A stretch of 64,000 nucleotides of DNA from an uncultured Psychrobacter sp. GTDB lineage: Bacteria; Pseudomonadota; Gammaproteobacteria; Pseudomonadales; Moraxellaceae. The DNA lies in NCBI GenBank assembly GCA_947495055.1, contig CANLXO010000005.1, forward strand, positions 165,403 to 229,402, read 5' to 3'. Positions within the stretch are counted from its first letter, which is position 1; every line of letters begins with the position of its first letter. The notes below the pieces were generated by a model that saw only the letters and a program-made list of their open reading frames with translations, did no database searches and was not told the origin of the DNA. A program made the translations under genes and the position numbers. Shown here in pieces: positions 8,829 to 17,017 of the stretch.

Positions 8829-9287
8829 ATGCAAAACCGTACTTTATCTCTACTTTTCGGCACTACTCTCATGATGCCTATCTTTGCCTTCGCTGCTACT
8901 GATAGTAGTGTGACACCCGCTGATATACGTACCACTGCTGTAGACAATACTTTGCAAGCTCAAATTGAAGGTCCTGATAGGGAGCTACTAGCCACTCAGC
9001 CCGGTGAAATCGAAGTCGATACAAACCCTGCGCAATTAGATTCAAGCATGATGGAAGATTCAAGCATGATGGAAGATTCAAGCATGATGGAAGATCCAAA
9101 CATGATGGAGGATCCAGACATGATGAAAGATCCAAACATGATGGAAGATCCAAACATGATGGAAGATCCAAGCATGATGCCAAACTCTGTAACGCCATTA
9201 GAGTCAGAGCAAAGAATTGAGGGTGCAGATAGTACAACGACAGTTCCTGTAACTCTACAAGAAACTCGTCGTATCATAACCCAGTAA
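8829..9287 (+). CDS. Secreted protein with methionine-rich hexapeptide repeats
   Basis: 152 residues, no recognised family. An N-terminal signal peptide (MQNRTLSLLFGTTLMMPIFA, cleavage after FAFA near residue 22) directs export. Residues 72-119 are eight tandem six-residue units of the form (S/P)(S/N/D)MM(E/K)D, giving paired methionines on an acidic background. The flanks are Thr/Val/Asp-rich without cysteines. Paired methionines in a periplasmic acidic chain could bind Cu(I)/Ag(I) or serve as an oxidant sink; that is inference only. The ATG follows AAGGAATACTCTA. A terminator at 9373-9399 lies between this gene and tex. Confidence 0.65.
   Translation: MQNRTLSLLFGTTLMMPIFAFAATDSSVTPADIRTTAVDNTLQAQIEGPDRELLATQPGEIEVDTNPAQLDSSMMEDSSMMEDSSMMEDPNMMEDPDMMKDPNMMEDPNMMEDPSMMPNSVTPLESEQRIEGADSTTTVPVTLQETRRIITQ
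9042..9185 (+). repeat. 18-bp tandem repeat array inside the Met-rich gene
   Basis: Eight units of 18 bp, the first three almost identical (AGCATGATGGAAGATTCA) and the later ones diverged by single substitutions (CCAAACATGATGGAAGAT type). Unit length is a multiple of three, so copy-number change keeps the reading frame. Confidence 0.9.
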
Positions 9288-9372
9288 TGTTAGACCACTG
9301 GAGTACTTAGACATATGGTGTCGTCCTAAGATAAGTCGTTTATCGTATCCTTACTTTAGAACGGCGCACATG

Positions 9373-9399
9373 AAAAAAGGCAGCCAGTGGCTGCCTTTT
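9373..9399. terminator. Bidirectional rho-independent terminator
   Basis: AAAAGGCAGCC (9375-9385) and GGCTGCCTTTT (9389-9399) with a 3-base loop; A-run on one side and T-run on the other. Serves both the Met-rich gene and the convergent tex gene. Confidence 0.88.
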
Positions 9400-9425
9400 C
9401 TGTGTGTTAAATAAAGATTGAGCAG

Positions 9426-11960
9426 TTACTTCTTGCCCTTGGTGACCCCTGCTTCTTTGAGTAGCGCGCCAAGTGTACCCATTTTGACCGGCGTATCTGC
9501 CTTAGGCTTTTGCGCCTGCTGACGATTACTCGCGCCGCCTTTATTGTTGTCACCTCTACTCTTGTCACCTTGGCGCGGTGCGCCAGAGCGTTTGTCTGCT
9601 GGTGGACGCTTGCTGCGCGCACGGCTCGGCTTATCGTCACTACTAGTAGAGTCCGTACGGCTCGTAGCTGGTTTAGCTGGCGCGCGCGCAGGTTTGTCGT
9701 TTTCAGGCTTCATGCTAAAGCCAATACGACCACGTTTTTCGTCGATAGAGATGACGCGAACTGAGATAATATCACCAGGTTTGACACGGTTCATAGGGTC
9801 TGCGACAAAGTCATTAGCCATCTGGGAGATATGTACCAGACCGTCTTGATGTACACCAACATCGACAAAACAACCAAAGGCGGTGACATTGGTTACAACG
9901 CCTTCTAAAGTCATGCCCTCAGTAAGGTCTTTGATACTATTGACATCATCACGGAAATTAGCCGTTTTGAACTCAGGACGCGGGTCACGAGCAGGTTTTG
10001 CCAGCTCGTCCAAAATAGCTTTGACACTGATGTTGTCATCATTAGCCAAAGCTGTAGTATCGATAGTACCCAGCACACTATCGTTACCGATAATCTCGCT
10101 TAGAGACTTGTCCGTTTGCGCAAGTATGCTATCAACCAGCTCATAGCTCTCTGGATGAACACCTGTGGCATCGAGTGGATTGCTACCCTCGTGAATACGC
10201 AAAAACCCTGCGGCTTGCTCAAAGGTTTTGACCCCTAAACGGGGCACATCTTTGAGCGCGTCCCGAGTAGCAAATGCGCCATGCTCACGTCTATAAGTGA
10301 CGATTTGCTGCGCGACGTTTTTATTCAAACCAGCAATATGTGCCAAGATAGCAGGGCTTGCTGTATTGACATCAACACCGACGGCATTCACGCTGTCTTG
10401 CGTGACTTTGTCTAAGCTATCAGCCAATTGGTTTTGGTTGACATCATGCTGGTATTGACCGACACCAATGGCTTTTGGATCGACTTTGACCAGCTCTGAT
10501 AAAGGATCTTGCAGGCGGCGCGCGATGGAGACTGCACCGCGTACGGATACATCTAGATTGGCAAGCTCATCACTAGCAAGCTCGCTTGCAGAATAGACAG
10601 AGGCGCCTGATTCATTAACGATGACCGCTTTTGCTTTAAGAGCAGTATTGGCAGCCAAGATCTCTTTAATCATCGCATCGGTTTCGCGACTTGCCGTGCC
10701 ATTACCGATAGCCACTAGATCAACGTTATAAGTACTTAACAGCTCATCAATGACAGTTTTGGCTTCATCCATTTTATTATCAGGAGCAAAAGGATAAACG
10801 GTTGCGATAACTGGCTTGTCATCAGCCATTATGACATGACCTTGTGCATCGATAACCGCCATTTTGACGCCATGGCGAATACCAGGATCAACGCCTAAGA
10901 TGACTTTGCGTCCAGCAGGCGCTGACATCAGTAGATGATGCAAGTTACTGGCAAACACATCAATAGCATCCGCCTCAGCACTTAAGCGTTTTTCGGTCAA
11001 CAAGCGATGCTCGATATGCGGACGCCACTTATCTTTCCAAAGACTAGTTGCCGCCTCAACCAAAAACTCGCGGCGTGCGTCTGGCGCTTTAGCCTCAATA
11101 TCAAAATGACTCACGATTTTATCGATAAAGGGCGTATCTTCGCCTTCAATTTTTAGACCTAAGACATTTTCTTGGCGACCGCGTAACATGGCAAGCAGGC
11201 GATGATTGGGCAAGCGTGCAAGGCTTTCACTATGCTCAAAGTAGTCTTTGAACTTCTCACCCACTTCGCGTTTTTCTTCGCTAGCCACCGATGAGACGAT
11301 GCTCGCTGTTTTAGCAAAGCCACTACGTAAACTATCGAGTAGATCAAGCGCCTGCGTCCATTCATCAACGATAATAGCTTGTACGCCTGCTAACTGCTTG
11401 TCGGTATCCGCAAAATCTACCTCAATCTCATTACCATTGTCATCGGTGATGACTGATGGCGCTTGATAGTCAGCTAATGCCTCTATTGGTGCAACCTCTT
11501 GCGTTAATACCGATTGCGCAGCTTTATCTAATCCTGCTGCGCGAGCTTTGGCGGCAGGTGAGCGCCGGCGCGGACGATAAGGCAGATAGATGTCTTCAAG
11601 TTCAAGCTTGGATGTCGCGTTATCGATACGCGCTTGCAACTCGTCATTTAGATTGCCTTGAGTACTTAGCAATTCGATAATCTTGAGGCGGCGCGTTGCC
11701 ATGTCACGCTCATAATTGAGCGACTTTTCTAGTGCTCGAAGCTGCGCATCATCGAGATTTTGGGTTTTCTCTTTACGGTAGCGCGCTATAAACGGCACCG
11801 TCGCCCCTGCATCAAAGAGTTCGACAAACGCATTGACTTGAGCCGTCTTAATGCCAAGCGCGCGAGCAAGTTTGTCGTGGATATTCGCGTGTGTGGTTGC
11901 ATCCAAACCCTGCGTATTTGCTGGGGCTTGCGATGACGTTAAGGTATCAGTGCTACTCAT
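9426..11960 (-). CDS. tex: Tex family RNA-binding transcription accessory protein
   Basis: 844 residues. Tex proteins bind nucleic acid and act as transcription accessory factors; the family is usually about 770 residues. Order of parts: N-terminal Tex domain with FIARYRKEKTQNLDDAQL near residues 57-74; a YqgF-like domain beginning ILGVDPGIRHGVKMAV near 353; helix-hairpin-helix segment VDVNTASPAILAHIAGLN near 523; a second HhH-like block; and an S1 domain beginning GMTLEGVVTNVTAFGCFVDV near 681. The extra length is a basic, Ala/Pro/Ser/Lys-rich tail after residue 755, probably disordered and RNA-binding. The final residues end GALLKEAGVTKGKK, so the tail is intact. An extended -10 lies just upstream. 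Confidence 0.93.
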   Translation of the reverse strand: MSSTDTLTSSQAPANTQGLDATTHANIHDKLARALGIKTAQVNAFVELFDAGATVPFIARYRKEKTQNLDDAQLRALEKSLNYERDMATRRLKIIELLSTQGNLNDELQARIDNATSKLELEDIYLPYRPRRRSPAAKARAAGLDKAAQSVLTQEVAPIEALADYQAPSVITDDNGNEIEVDFADTDKQLAGVQAIIVDEWTQALDLLDSLRSGFAKTASIVSSVASEEKREVGEKFKDYFEHSESLARLPNHRLLAMLRGRQENVLGLKIEGEDTPFIDKIVSHFDIEAKAPDARREFLVEAATSLWKDKWRPHIEHRLLTEKRLSAEADAIDVFASNLHHLLMSAPAGRKVILGVDPGIRHGVKMAVIDAQGHVIMADDKPVIATVYPFAPDNKMDEAKTVIDELLSTYNVDLVAIGNGTASRETDAMIKEILAANTALKAKAVIVNESGASVYSASELASDELANLDVSVRGAVSIARRLQDPLSELVKVDPKAIGVGQYQHDVNQNQLADSLDKVTQDSVNAVGVDVNTASPAILAHIAGLNKNVAQQIVTYRREHGAFATRDALKDVPRLGVKTFEQAAGFLRIHEGSNPLDATGVHPESYELVDSILAQTDKSLSEIIGNDSVLGTIDTTALANDDNISVKAILDELAKPARDPRPEFKTANFRDDVNSIKDLTEGMTLEGVVTNVTAFGCFVDVGVHQDGLVHISQMANDFVADPMNRVKPGDIISVRVISIDEKRGRIGFSMKPENDKPARAPAKPATSRTDSTSSDDKPSRARSKRPPADKRSGAPRQGDKSRGDNNKGGASNRQQAQKPKADTPVKMGTLGALLKEAGVTKGKK

Positions 11961-12296
11961 AGACGTATCGATCGTTGATAAATGGTGTTTGGCATTATAG
12001 CAAAAGCTGCATGAATAAAAATCCTTTTTATACTATCCTTAATTATCATGGTTTTTGTAGCCATAATGACGCAAAAGATGTCACTATCTGCCTTGTTAAA
12101 CAAACGCATACAGCATTTGTGCGGATGGATGATGCATTTAGTGATGCAATCTTATACACTGATGGTAGATAGCTAAATAATGAGTCATTGCACAAAAATC
12201 GTGACTGATATTCTTAAAATTTAAATAGCAACAAGATTACAAGTAAAAGCGATAGCAGATTTTGCCTATAATAAAGCCTATAAAAGGATACGATAA
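11961..12296. other. Divergent tex / ompR spacer
   Basis: 336 bases, no supported gene. It holds the tex promoter (listed) and, on the plus strand, a perfect TATAAT at 12267-12272 that ends 24 bases before the ompR ATG, without a matched -35 element. AAAAGGA precedes the ompR start. Confidence 0.45.
11994..12002 (-). promoter_or_regulatory. Extended -10 promoter element of tex
   Basis: On the minus strand TGCTATAAT (12002 to 11994) is an extended -10 (TGnTATAAT). Transcription would begin near 11987, giving a leader of about 26 bases before the tex ATG. No good -35 is present, as is usual for extended -10 promoters. Confidence 0.5.
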
Positions 12297-13052
12297 ATGA
12301 CGGATAACACTCATGCAGATACGCTCACTCAGCGCATATTGGTCGTTGATGACGACGCGCGTTTACGCTCTTTACTACAGCGCTTTTTGGAAGACGACGG
12401 TTTTGTAGTGCGTACCGCGCACGACGCCAATCAGATGGACAAGCTCATGCAGCGCGAGCTGTTCTCTTTAGTGGTACTAGATCTTATGCTACCTGGCGAA
12501 GATGGTATCAGTATCTGCAAACGTCTGCGTGAAGACAACGGTGATATTCCTATCATTATGCTGACCGCAAAGGGCGGTGACGCTGATCGTATTGCAGGTT
12601 TAGAAGCGGGCGCTGATGATTATTTACCCAAACCTTTTAATCCAAAAGAGCTGCTCGCTCGTATTAAAGCCGTACTACGTCGCCAAAATCGTGAGCTGCC
12701 TGGCGCGCCCAGCTATCAGTTAGAGGTGGTTGAGTTTGGTCCGTGGACGCTTGATTTATCCACGCGTACGCTAAAACGCGATGGTAATGTGGTGACCTTA
12801 ACCACGGGCGAGTTTTCAGTATTGAAGGCACTAGTACAGCATCCCCGTGAGCCGCTGACTCGTGATAAGCTTATGAACCTAGCACGTGGACGCGAATGGG
12901 GCGCTATGGAGCGCTCAATTGACGTACAAGTGTCACGATTGCGCCGCTTGATCGAGGATAATCCGTCGCAAGCGCGTTATATTCAGACCGTTTGGGGCGT
13001 AGGCTACGTCTTTGTGCCTGATGAAGCGGAACCTGAAGACAATGAGTCCTAA
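12297..13052 (+). CDS. ompR: Osmoregulatory response regulator OmpR
   Basis: 251 residues. Receiver domain starts with ILVVDDDARLRSLLQRFL; the phospho-acceptor aspartate lies in VVLDLMLPGEDG (about residue 62) and the conserved Lys in DYLPKPFNPKELLARI. A winged-helix DNA-binding domain follows, with LTTGEFSVLKALV, HPREPLTRDKLMNLARGRE, RSIDVQVSRLRRLIE and YIQTVWGVGYVFVPD, all nearly identical to enterobacterial OmpR. In most gammaproteobacteria envZ is immediately downstream; here the next gene is an ExoD-like protein and no kinase is in the neighbourhood. The stop codon sits inside a 16-bp tandem repeat. Regulates porins and envelope genes in relatives. Confidence 0.94.
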   Translation: MTDNTHADTLTQRILVVDDDARLRSLLQRFLEDDGFVVRTAHDANQMDKLMQRELFSLVVLDLMLPGEDGISICKRLREDNGDIPIIMLTAKGGDADRIAGLEAGADDYLPKPFNPKELLARIKAVLRRQNRELPGAPSYQLEVVEFGPWTLDLSTRTLKRDGNVVTLTTGEFSVLKALVQHPREPLTRDKLMNLARGREWGAMERSIDVQVSRLRRLIEDNPSQARYIQTVWGVGYVFVPDEAEPEDNES

Positions 13053-13092
13053 AGACGATGACTCCTAAAAACGATGCTTCTTAAAGACAATG
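13036..13092 (+). repeat. Degenerate 16-bp tandem repeat across the ompR stop codon
   Basis: About 3.6 units: 13036-13051, 13052-13067, 13068-13083 and a partial unit 13084-13092. Consensus AAGACGATGACTCCTA. Because 16 is not a multiple of three, the duplicated copies lie outside the frame; the TAA of ompR forms at the junction of units one and two. Confidence 0.8.
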
Positions 13093-13127
13093 TATAGTGA
13101 CGCGTAATAAAGCGCTCAGGAGTAGCG

Positions 13128-13808
13128 GTGTTAGAAAGTAAAACCAGTTCAAAGTCTAAAGACTCAAAGGATGACACTAGCGTAAGCGCTCAGAGTACAG
13201 AGCAAAGCGGCGCTAGTCACTCCTCTCATTCTGACACTAGCTTGACTACAGTCCTACATAAGATTGAACCTGACAAAAATAATGATAAAGTTAGTATTGG
13301 CGACGTCATGTCAGCACTTAGTGAAAAAGGATTTGGACCTTTACTGTTTGCGCCTGCTTTGATTGCTATTATGCCTACAGGTGGCATACCAGGAGTACCG
13401 ACAGTTTGCGGAGTCATTATTGCTTTAATTAGTATACAGATGCTATTTGGCAAACAACGCCCGTGGCTGCCCAAATTTATCGATAAGGTGAGTTTTGAGC
13501 AGGACAAGCTACATAAAGGCGTCGCTATCGCCGAAAAAGCGACGAAGCGGATTGATAAGATTGTTAAACCAAGATTGACAGTCTTGAGCTCTGATAAGGC
13601 AAAAAAACTAGCAGCAGCAGTATGTGTTTTTGCTGCCCTAGCTATGATCCCATTAGAGGTTGTACCCTTTGCTGTTATGATACCCGCTGCCGCTATCATA
13701 TTGTTTGCTATTGGACTAATCACCGAAGATGGCTACGTCTTTTTGGCAGCTTTACTTTTGAGTATAGTGACCGCCTACTTTTTGGTGACTCAGGTACTTA
13801 TGGGATAA
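13128..13808 (+). CDS. ExoD-like integral membrane protein
   Basis: 226 residues beginning at GTG (13128), chosen because GGAG stands 5 bases upstream and no ATG is suitably placed. After a Ser/Lys/Asp-rich cytosolic head of about 50 residues, ISIGDVMSALSEKG-type sequence and FGPLLFAPALIAIMPTGGIP introduce the ExoD fold, followed by PTVCGVIIALISIQMLFG, RPWLPKFI and three further hydrophobic segments. ExoD proteins are linked to exopolysaccharide production in rhizobia, but their biochemical role is unknown. It follows ompR by 75 bases on the same strand and may be co-expressed, an inference from spacing only. Confidence 0.85.
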   Translation: MLESKTSSKSKDSKDDTSVSAQSTEQSGASHSSHSDTSLTTVLHKIEPDKNNDKVSIGDVMSALSEKGFGPLLFAPALIAIMPTGGIPGVPTVCGVIIALISIQMLFGKQRPWLPKFIDKVSFEQDKLHKGVAIAEKATKRIDKIVKPRLTVLSSDKAKKLAAAVCVFAALAMIPLEVVPFAVMIPAAAIILFAIGLITEDGYVFLAALLLSIVTAYFLVTQVLMG

Positions 13809-13847
13809 AAGGGTTTGTAAAACAAACAGGTAAGTACGTTAAATGTA

Positions 13848-14114
13848 TTAGCGCAACTGACTGTCTTTACTACCACGTCGATTAAATAGCTCAGACGCTT
13901 TTGCTGCTTGCTCAAGTTCCGTCTGGCAACTCACGCAGTGCTGTACGCCAGGCAAAGCCTTTCGGCGTGCCTCTGGAATCTCATTACCGCACTCATCACA
14001 AAACTCGCTACTTTCACCTTTGGGTATGGCACTGCGTACGCGATCTAAAGCATCATTGACCGTTGCATCCATCTGCTCATGTTCAGCGCCATCTCTTGAC
14101 CATCCACCTGCCAT
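13848..14114 (-). CDS. ybiI: DksA/TraR-family C4 zinc finger protein (YbiI type)
   Basis: 88-residue small DksA relative. The C4 zinc site is FCDECGNEIPEAR with QHCVSCQ (Cys-x2-Cys ... Cys-x2-Cys); the head AGGWSRDGAEHEQMD and the ending NRRGSKDSQLR match YbiI of enterobacteria. The short coiled-coil lacks most of the DksA secondary-channel hairpin, so a role at RNA polymerase is uncertain. AAGGA lies 7 bases upstream of the ATG. Convergent with the ExoD-like gene. Confidence 0.9.
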   Translation of the reverse strand: MAGGWSRDGAEHEQMDATVNDALDRVRSAIPKGESSEFCDECGNEIPEARRKALPGVQHCVSCQTELEQAAKASELFNRRGSKDSQLR

Positions 14115-14199
14115 AACCTGATCCTTTTGATTTATTGTTAGGAGCTATAAAAGTCTTTAAGAACAATTAGATGGGGTTAGGTTCTAACATTTCAATGCG

Positions 14200-15015
14200 C
14201 TATGATTTTGGCTGCAAGGCGACAACTTGTCCGCGAACGCCAATACTCTCATCACTCATTAAGCATACATAACCTGCCATAATGTCTTCAGGCGTTTTGA
14301 GAGTCATTGGATTCTCACCAGGAAAGGCATGCGCGCGCATATTAGTACGGGTGCCACCTGGATTAATACAGTTAAAGCGCAGGCTTGTGGTGTTTTGCGT
14401 CTCTTGAGTAAAGATATCACTCATACCTTCCACTGCTTGCTTAGAGAGGGCATAAGCACCCCAAAATGCGCGTGGATGCGTCCCTACTGTACTAGATGTG
14501 AACACAATAGAGCCATTATCATTCTCTTTGAGTAGCGGTAATAATGCTTGCGTGAGCATAAAGGTAGCAGTAGCATTGACGTGCATGACTTTAGCAAAAG
14601 TGTCGACGTCGTACATCTCAAGTGGCGTCAGATCACCAAGTATACCGGCGTTGTGTAAAACACCGTCCAACTGACCAAACTCGTTTTCGATTAACAATGC
14701 CAGATTGCGCATCTCATTGTAATCAGCCTTTTCTAGATCCATTGGCAATATAGCAGGCTGCTTACCACCTGCGCCCTCGATCTCATCGTAGACCGCTTCT
14801 AATTTACTACTGGTACGACCCAGTAATAATACCGTTGCCCCATAACGCGCGAAAGTCAAAGCGGCAACGCGGCCAATACCAGCGCCTGCGCCAGTTACCA
14901 ATATACATTTGCCTGCCAAGCAGTCCTCTTGCGCATTGAAGTTTCGAATATCATCATGGTTTAACGAAGGCGTAGTTTTATTTTGGGTTGCTGACTGGGT
15001 GCTCTTATCGGTCAT
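14200..15015 (-). CDS. yciK: YciK-type short-chain dehydrogenase
   Basis: 271 residues from the ATG at 15015 (an in-frame GTG lies 12 bases earlier without better support). Cofactor motif TGAGAGIGR with an arginine-bearing LLGRTSSKLEAV (NADP type), NAG motif HNAGILGDLTP, catalytic Ser in VFTSSTVG and YALSK (Tyr-x3-Lys). LRFNCINPGGTRTNMRAHAF is the YciK signature. Reaction unknown. It closes the ubiG-mupP-yciK cluster, 37 bases behind mupP, as in pseudomonads. Confidence 0.9.
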   Translation of the reverse strand: MTDKSTQSATQNKTTPSLNHDDIRNFNAQEDCLAGKCILVTGAGAGIGRVAALTFARYGATVLLLGRTSSKLEAVYDEIEGAGGKQPAILPMDLEKADYNEMRNLALLIENEFGQLDGVLHNAGILGDLTPLEMYDVDTFAKVMHVNATATFMLTQALLPLLKENDNGSIVFTSSTVGTHPRAFWGAYALSKQAVEGMSDIFTQETQNTTSLRFNCINPGGTRTNMRAHAFPGENPMTLKTPEDIMAGYVCLMSDESIGVRGQVVALQPKS

Positions 15016-15052
15016 GCTTATACTCACAGCTGGTTAAATAAAGAATAAAATT

Positions 15053-15763
15053 TTAAATATACTCAAATGTACCTGACGCCAATAGCAACTTGCTTAGCTG
15101 CTCAGGCGTGTTGACAATATAATCTGCGCCCCACTTTTTCAAAGTCTTTTGGTCCTCAGGCGGAATATAGCCATAGCCTGCCAAAATAGTTGGCATGCCA
15201 GCGGCGTTACCTGAATCGATATCGCGTATATGATCGCCGACATACAATACGCAGCCAGCTGCGCCGCGCGGTATAGCAAGTTTTTCTAACGCCATATACA
15301 TAGGTTCAGGATCAGGTTTAGAGCGAGCGACATCTTCGGGACAAACTAAGGCGGCGCAGCGCTGATCCAAATTCATTTTTTGTAGTAGCTGCTCTGCTAG
15401 GTAGCGCGGTTTATTAGTGACAATGCCCCAAGGAACGCCTTTTTGCTCTAAGGTTGTGAGTACAGATTCAAGTCCATCAAACACCTGACTATCGACGCAA
15501 ATGTCCGCTTCATAATCATCCAAAAACTGCTGACGAAAGGCTAGTAACTCCTCTTCTGTGACTTGATCTTGATTATTATGGCGTAGCATCAGCTTAACCA
15601 TAGCAGAAGCGCCTGCCGAGACTTGCTCACGAATTTGTGCTTCAGGCGGCGCTTGCCAGTTGTTCTCAGCACTCATCTTGCCAATAATGCGCACAAAATC
15701 AGCGGCTGTATCTATCAAGGTGCCATCAAGATCAAATAAAACTGCTTTTATAAATTTGCTCAT
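15053..15763 (-). CDS. mupP: HAD phosphatase, probable N-acetylmuramate 6-phosphate phosphatase MupP
   Basis: 236 residues. HAD motifs: FDLDGTLIDTAADF (nucleophile Asp), GIVTNKP (Ser/Thr motif), SKPDPEP (Lys) and VGDHIRDIDSGNAAG (acidic pair). Automated annotation tends to call this phosphoglycolate phosphatase. The order ubiG-mupP-yciK is that of Pseudomonas, where this gene encodes MupP, which dephosphorylates MurNAc-6-phosphate in the AnmK-MupP-AmgK-MurU peptidoglycan recycling route; the YGYI-x-PED ... WGADYIVNTPEQL ending also fits MupP. The ATG at 15763 is preferred over an in-frame GTG six bases earlier. Identity as MupP rather than Gph is inferred from context and this ending. Confidence 0.75.
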   Translation of the reverse strand: MSKFIKAVLFDLDGTLIDTAADFVRIIGKMSAENNWQAPPEAQIREQVSAGASAMVKLMLRHNNQDQVTEEELLAFRQQFLDDYEADICVDSQVFDGLESVLTTLEQKGVPWGIVTNKPRYLAEQLLQKMNLDQRCAALVCPEDVARSKPDPEPMYMALEKLAIPRGAAGCVLYVGDHIRDIDSGNAAGMPTILAGYGYIPPEDQKTLKKWGADYIVNTPEQLSKLLLASGTFEYI

Positions 15764-15837
15764 AATCACACACTCTTATTATATAAAGTTGATAAAACAG
15801 GATGAACTGTAGATGTAATAACCTCTGGTACTAGTCG

Positions 15838-16644
15838 TTAAACCATCGGTTTTTGTACTGCCATCATATAGTTCACATCGACGTTTTGTGCCAACCAATA
15901 ACGTTTGGTCAGAGGATTATAATGCAAACCTATAATGTCTTGACGAGTAAATCCAGCATTAATTGCCATCTTATCAAGCTCGCTTGGAGTGATAAATTTG
16001 GCATAGTCGTGAGTACCGCGATCAAGCAGACGCAGCACGTATTCTGCGCCAATAATAGCAAACAGATAGGATTTAGGATTACGGTTAATGGTAGATAAAA
16101 CGCAAACCCCGCCTGGCGCCAATAGCTCAAAGCAGGCGGTAACAATAGAGCTTGGATCTGGTACGTGCTCGAGCATCTCCATACAAGTCACCACATCGAA
16201 CTGCCCAGCGTGCGTTTTTGCCAGCTCCTCTACAGGGATATTTTGATACCGCAGAGTACTCTCAAGGCCGCTTTGCTTGGCATGTACCGCCGCTGCTTTG
16301 AGGTTTTCATCGCCCAAATCGATACCCGTCACGTCAGCGCCGCGACGCGCCATAGATTCAGACAAAATACCGCCGCCGCAGCCGACGTCTAATACAGTTT
16401 TGCCAGCCAGACCTGTATCAGATGTTTTATCAGTATCATCGCTTATAAAGCCACTCTTGACATTGTCCTCTATCCAGTTCAGACGTAGCGGGTTAATCTC
16501 ATGCAAAGTTGCAAAGGCGCCTGTGTTACTCCACCACTCGCCGGCTAAGTTGTTAAACTTTTCAACTTCGCTAGGATCTACATTGATTGTGTTTGTATTA
16601 GTCGTTGTTTGATTATTAGTAGCGGCATGCGGCGCTGAGCTCAT
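15838..16644 (-). CDS. ubiG: Ubiquinone biosynthesis O-methyltransferase UbiG
   Basis: 268 residues. SAM-dependent methyltransferase performing both O-methylations in ubiquinone synthesis at the inner membrane surface. Motif I VLDVGCGGGILSESMARRG, followed by VTGIDLG, DVVTCMEMLEHVPDP and GGVCVLSTINRNPKSYLF are all UbiG-specific. The start at 16644 is chosen because AAGGA (16652-16656) is 7 bases upstream; an upstream in-frame ATG at 16674 has no binding site. First gene of ubiG-mupP-yciK. Confidence 0.94.
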   Translation of the reverse strand: MSSAPHAATNNQTTTNTNTINVDPSEVEKFNNLAGEWWSNTGAFATLHEINPLRLNWIEDNVKSGFISDDTDKTSDTGLAGKTVLDVGCGGGILSESMARRGADVTGIDLGDENLKAAAVHAKQSGLESTLRYQNIPVEELAKTHAGQFDVVTCMEMLEHVPDPSSIVTACFELLAPGGVCVLSTINRNPKSYLFAIIGAEYVLRLLDRGTHDYAKFITPSELDKMAINAGFTRQDIIGLHYNPLTKRYWLAQNVDVNYMMAVQKPMV

Positions 16645-17017
16645 AGGATTTTCCTTAGATATATGTATTGTCATAAATTTTATAACCTAATATTATCATG
16701 AGTGCGTCTATTTAGGTCGATACATACGTGGGCTATTATAAGCGGTATTGTTAACTTGAGAACATGACGAGTTTGCTTTTTGTCGACTCTTTTAAAGCGC
16801 TATCAATATCGACAATATTTTTTTTATGGTACTAAGTAAGAGTCGCTAAATAATAGCTCACAGCTTTACAACGGTTAGTTAAGAATACGGTTCACAAAAG
16901 GCTGCGTTTTGAGCTATTATAGCTTACGTTATTGCATGTGGTGCTAAGCGACCATCGCTTAACACTATGTCTCTCACTTTACAAAGTATTTAAGACTTTA
17001 TCCCTTAAGGAAAACAT
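16645..17017. other. Divergent ubiG / dsbA spacer
   Basis: 373 bases without a gene. AT-rich, with a 13-base near-palindrome AGCTATTATAGCT at 16912-16924 that could be an operator or part of a -10 region. No confident promoter pair was identified; AAGGAAAACAT precedes the dsbA ATG. Confidence 0.4.

Noticed and set aside
9042-9185. CRISPR-like array
   Set aside because: The repeat is an uninterrupted 18-bp coding tandem array without spacers.
8896-9237. Antisense repeat protein (Leu-Pro-Ser-Cys repeats) opposite the Met-rich gene
   Set aside because: Produced by reading the 18-bp array backwards; the forward frame has a signal peptide and binding site.
11975-12172. 65-residue open frame between tex and ompR
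   Set aside because: Overlaps the tex promoter and lacks a binding site or family features.
15053-15763. Phosphoglycolate phosphatase (gph)
   Set aside because: Possible by domain, but gene order and C-terminal sequence fit MupP better; kept as alternative.
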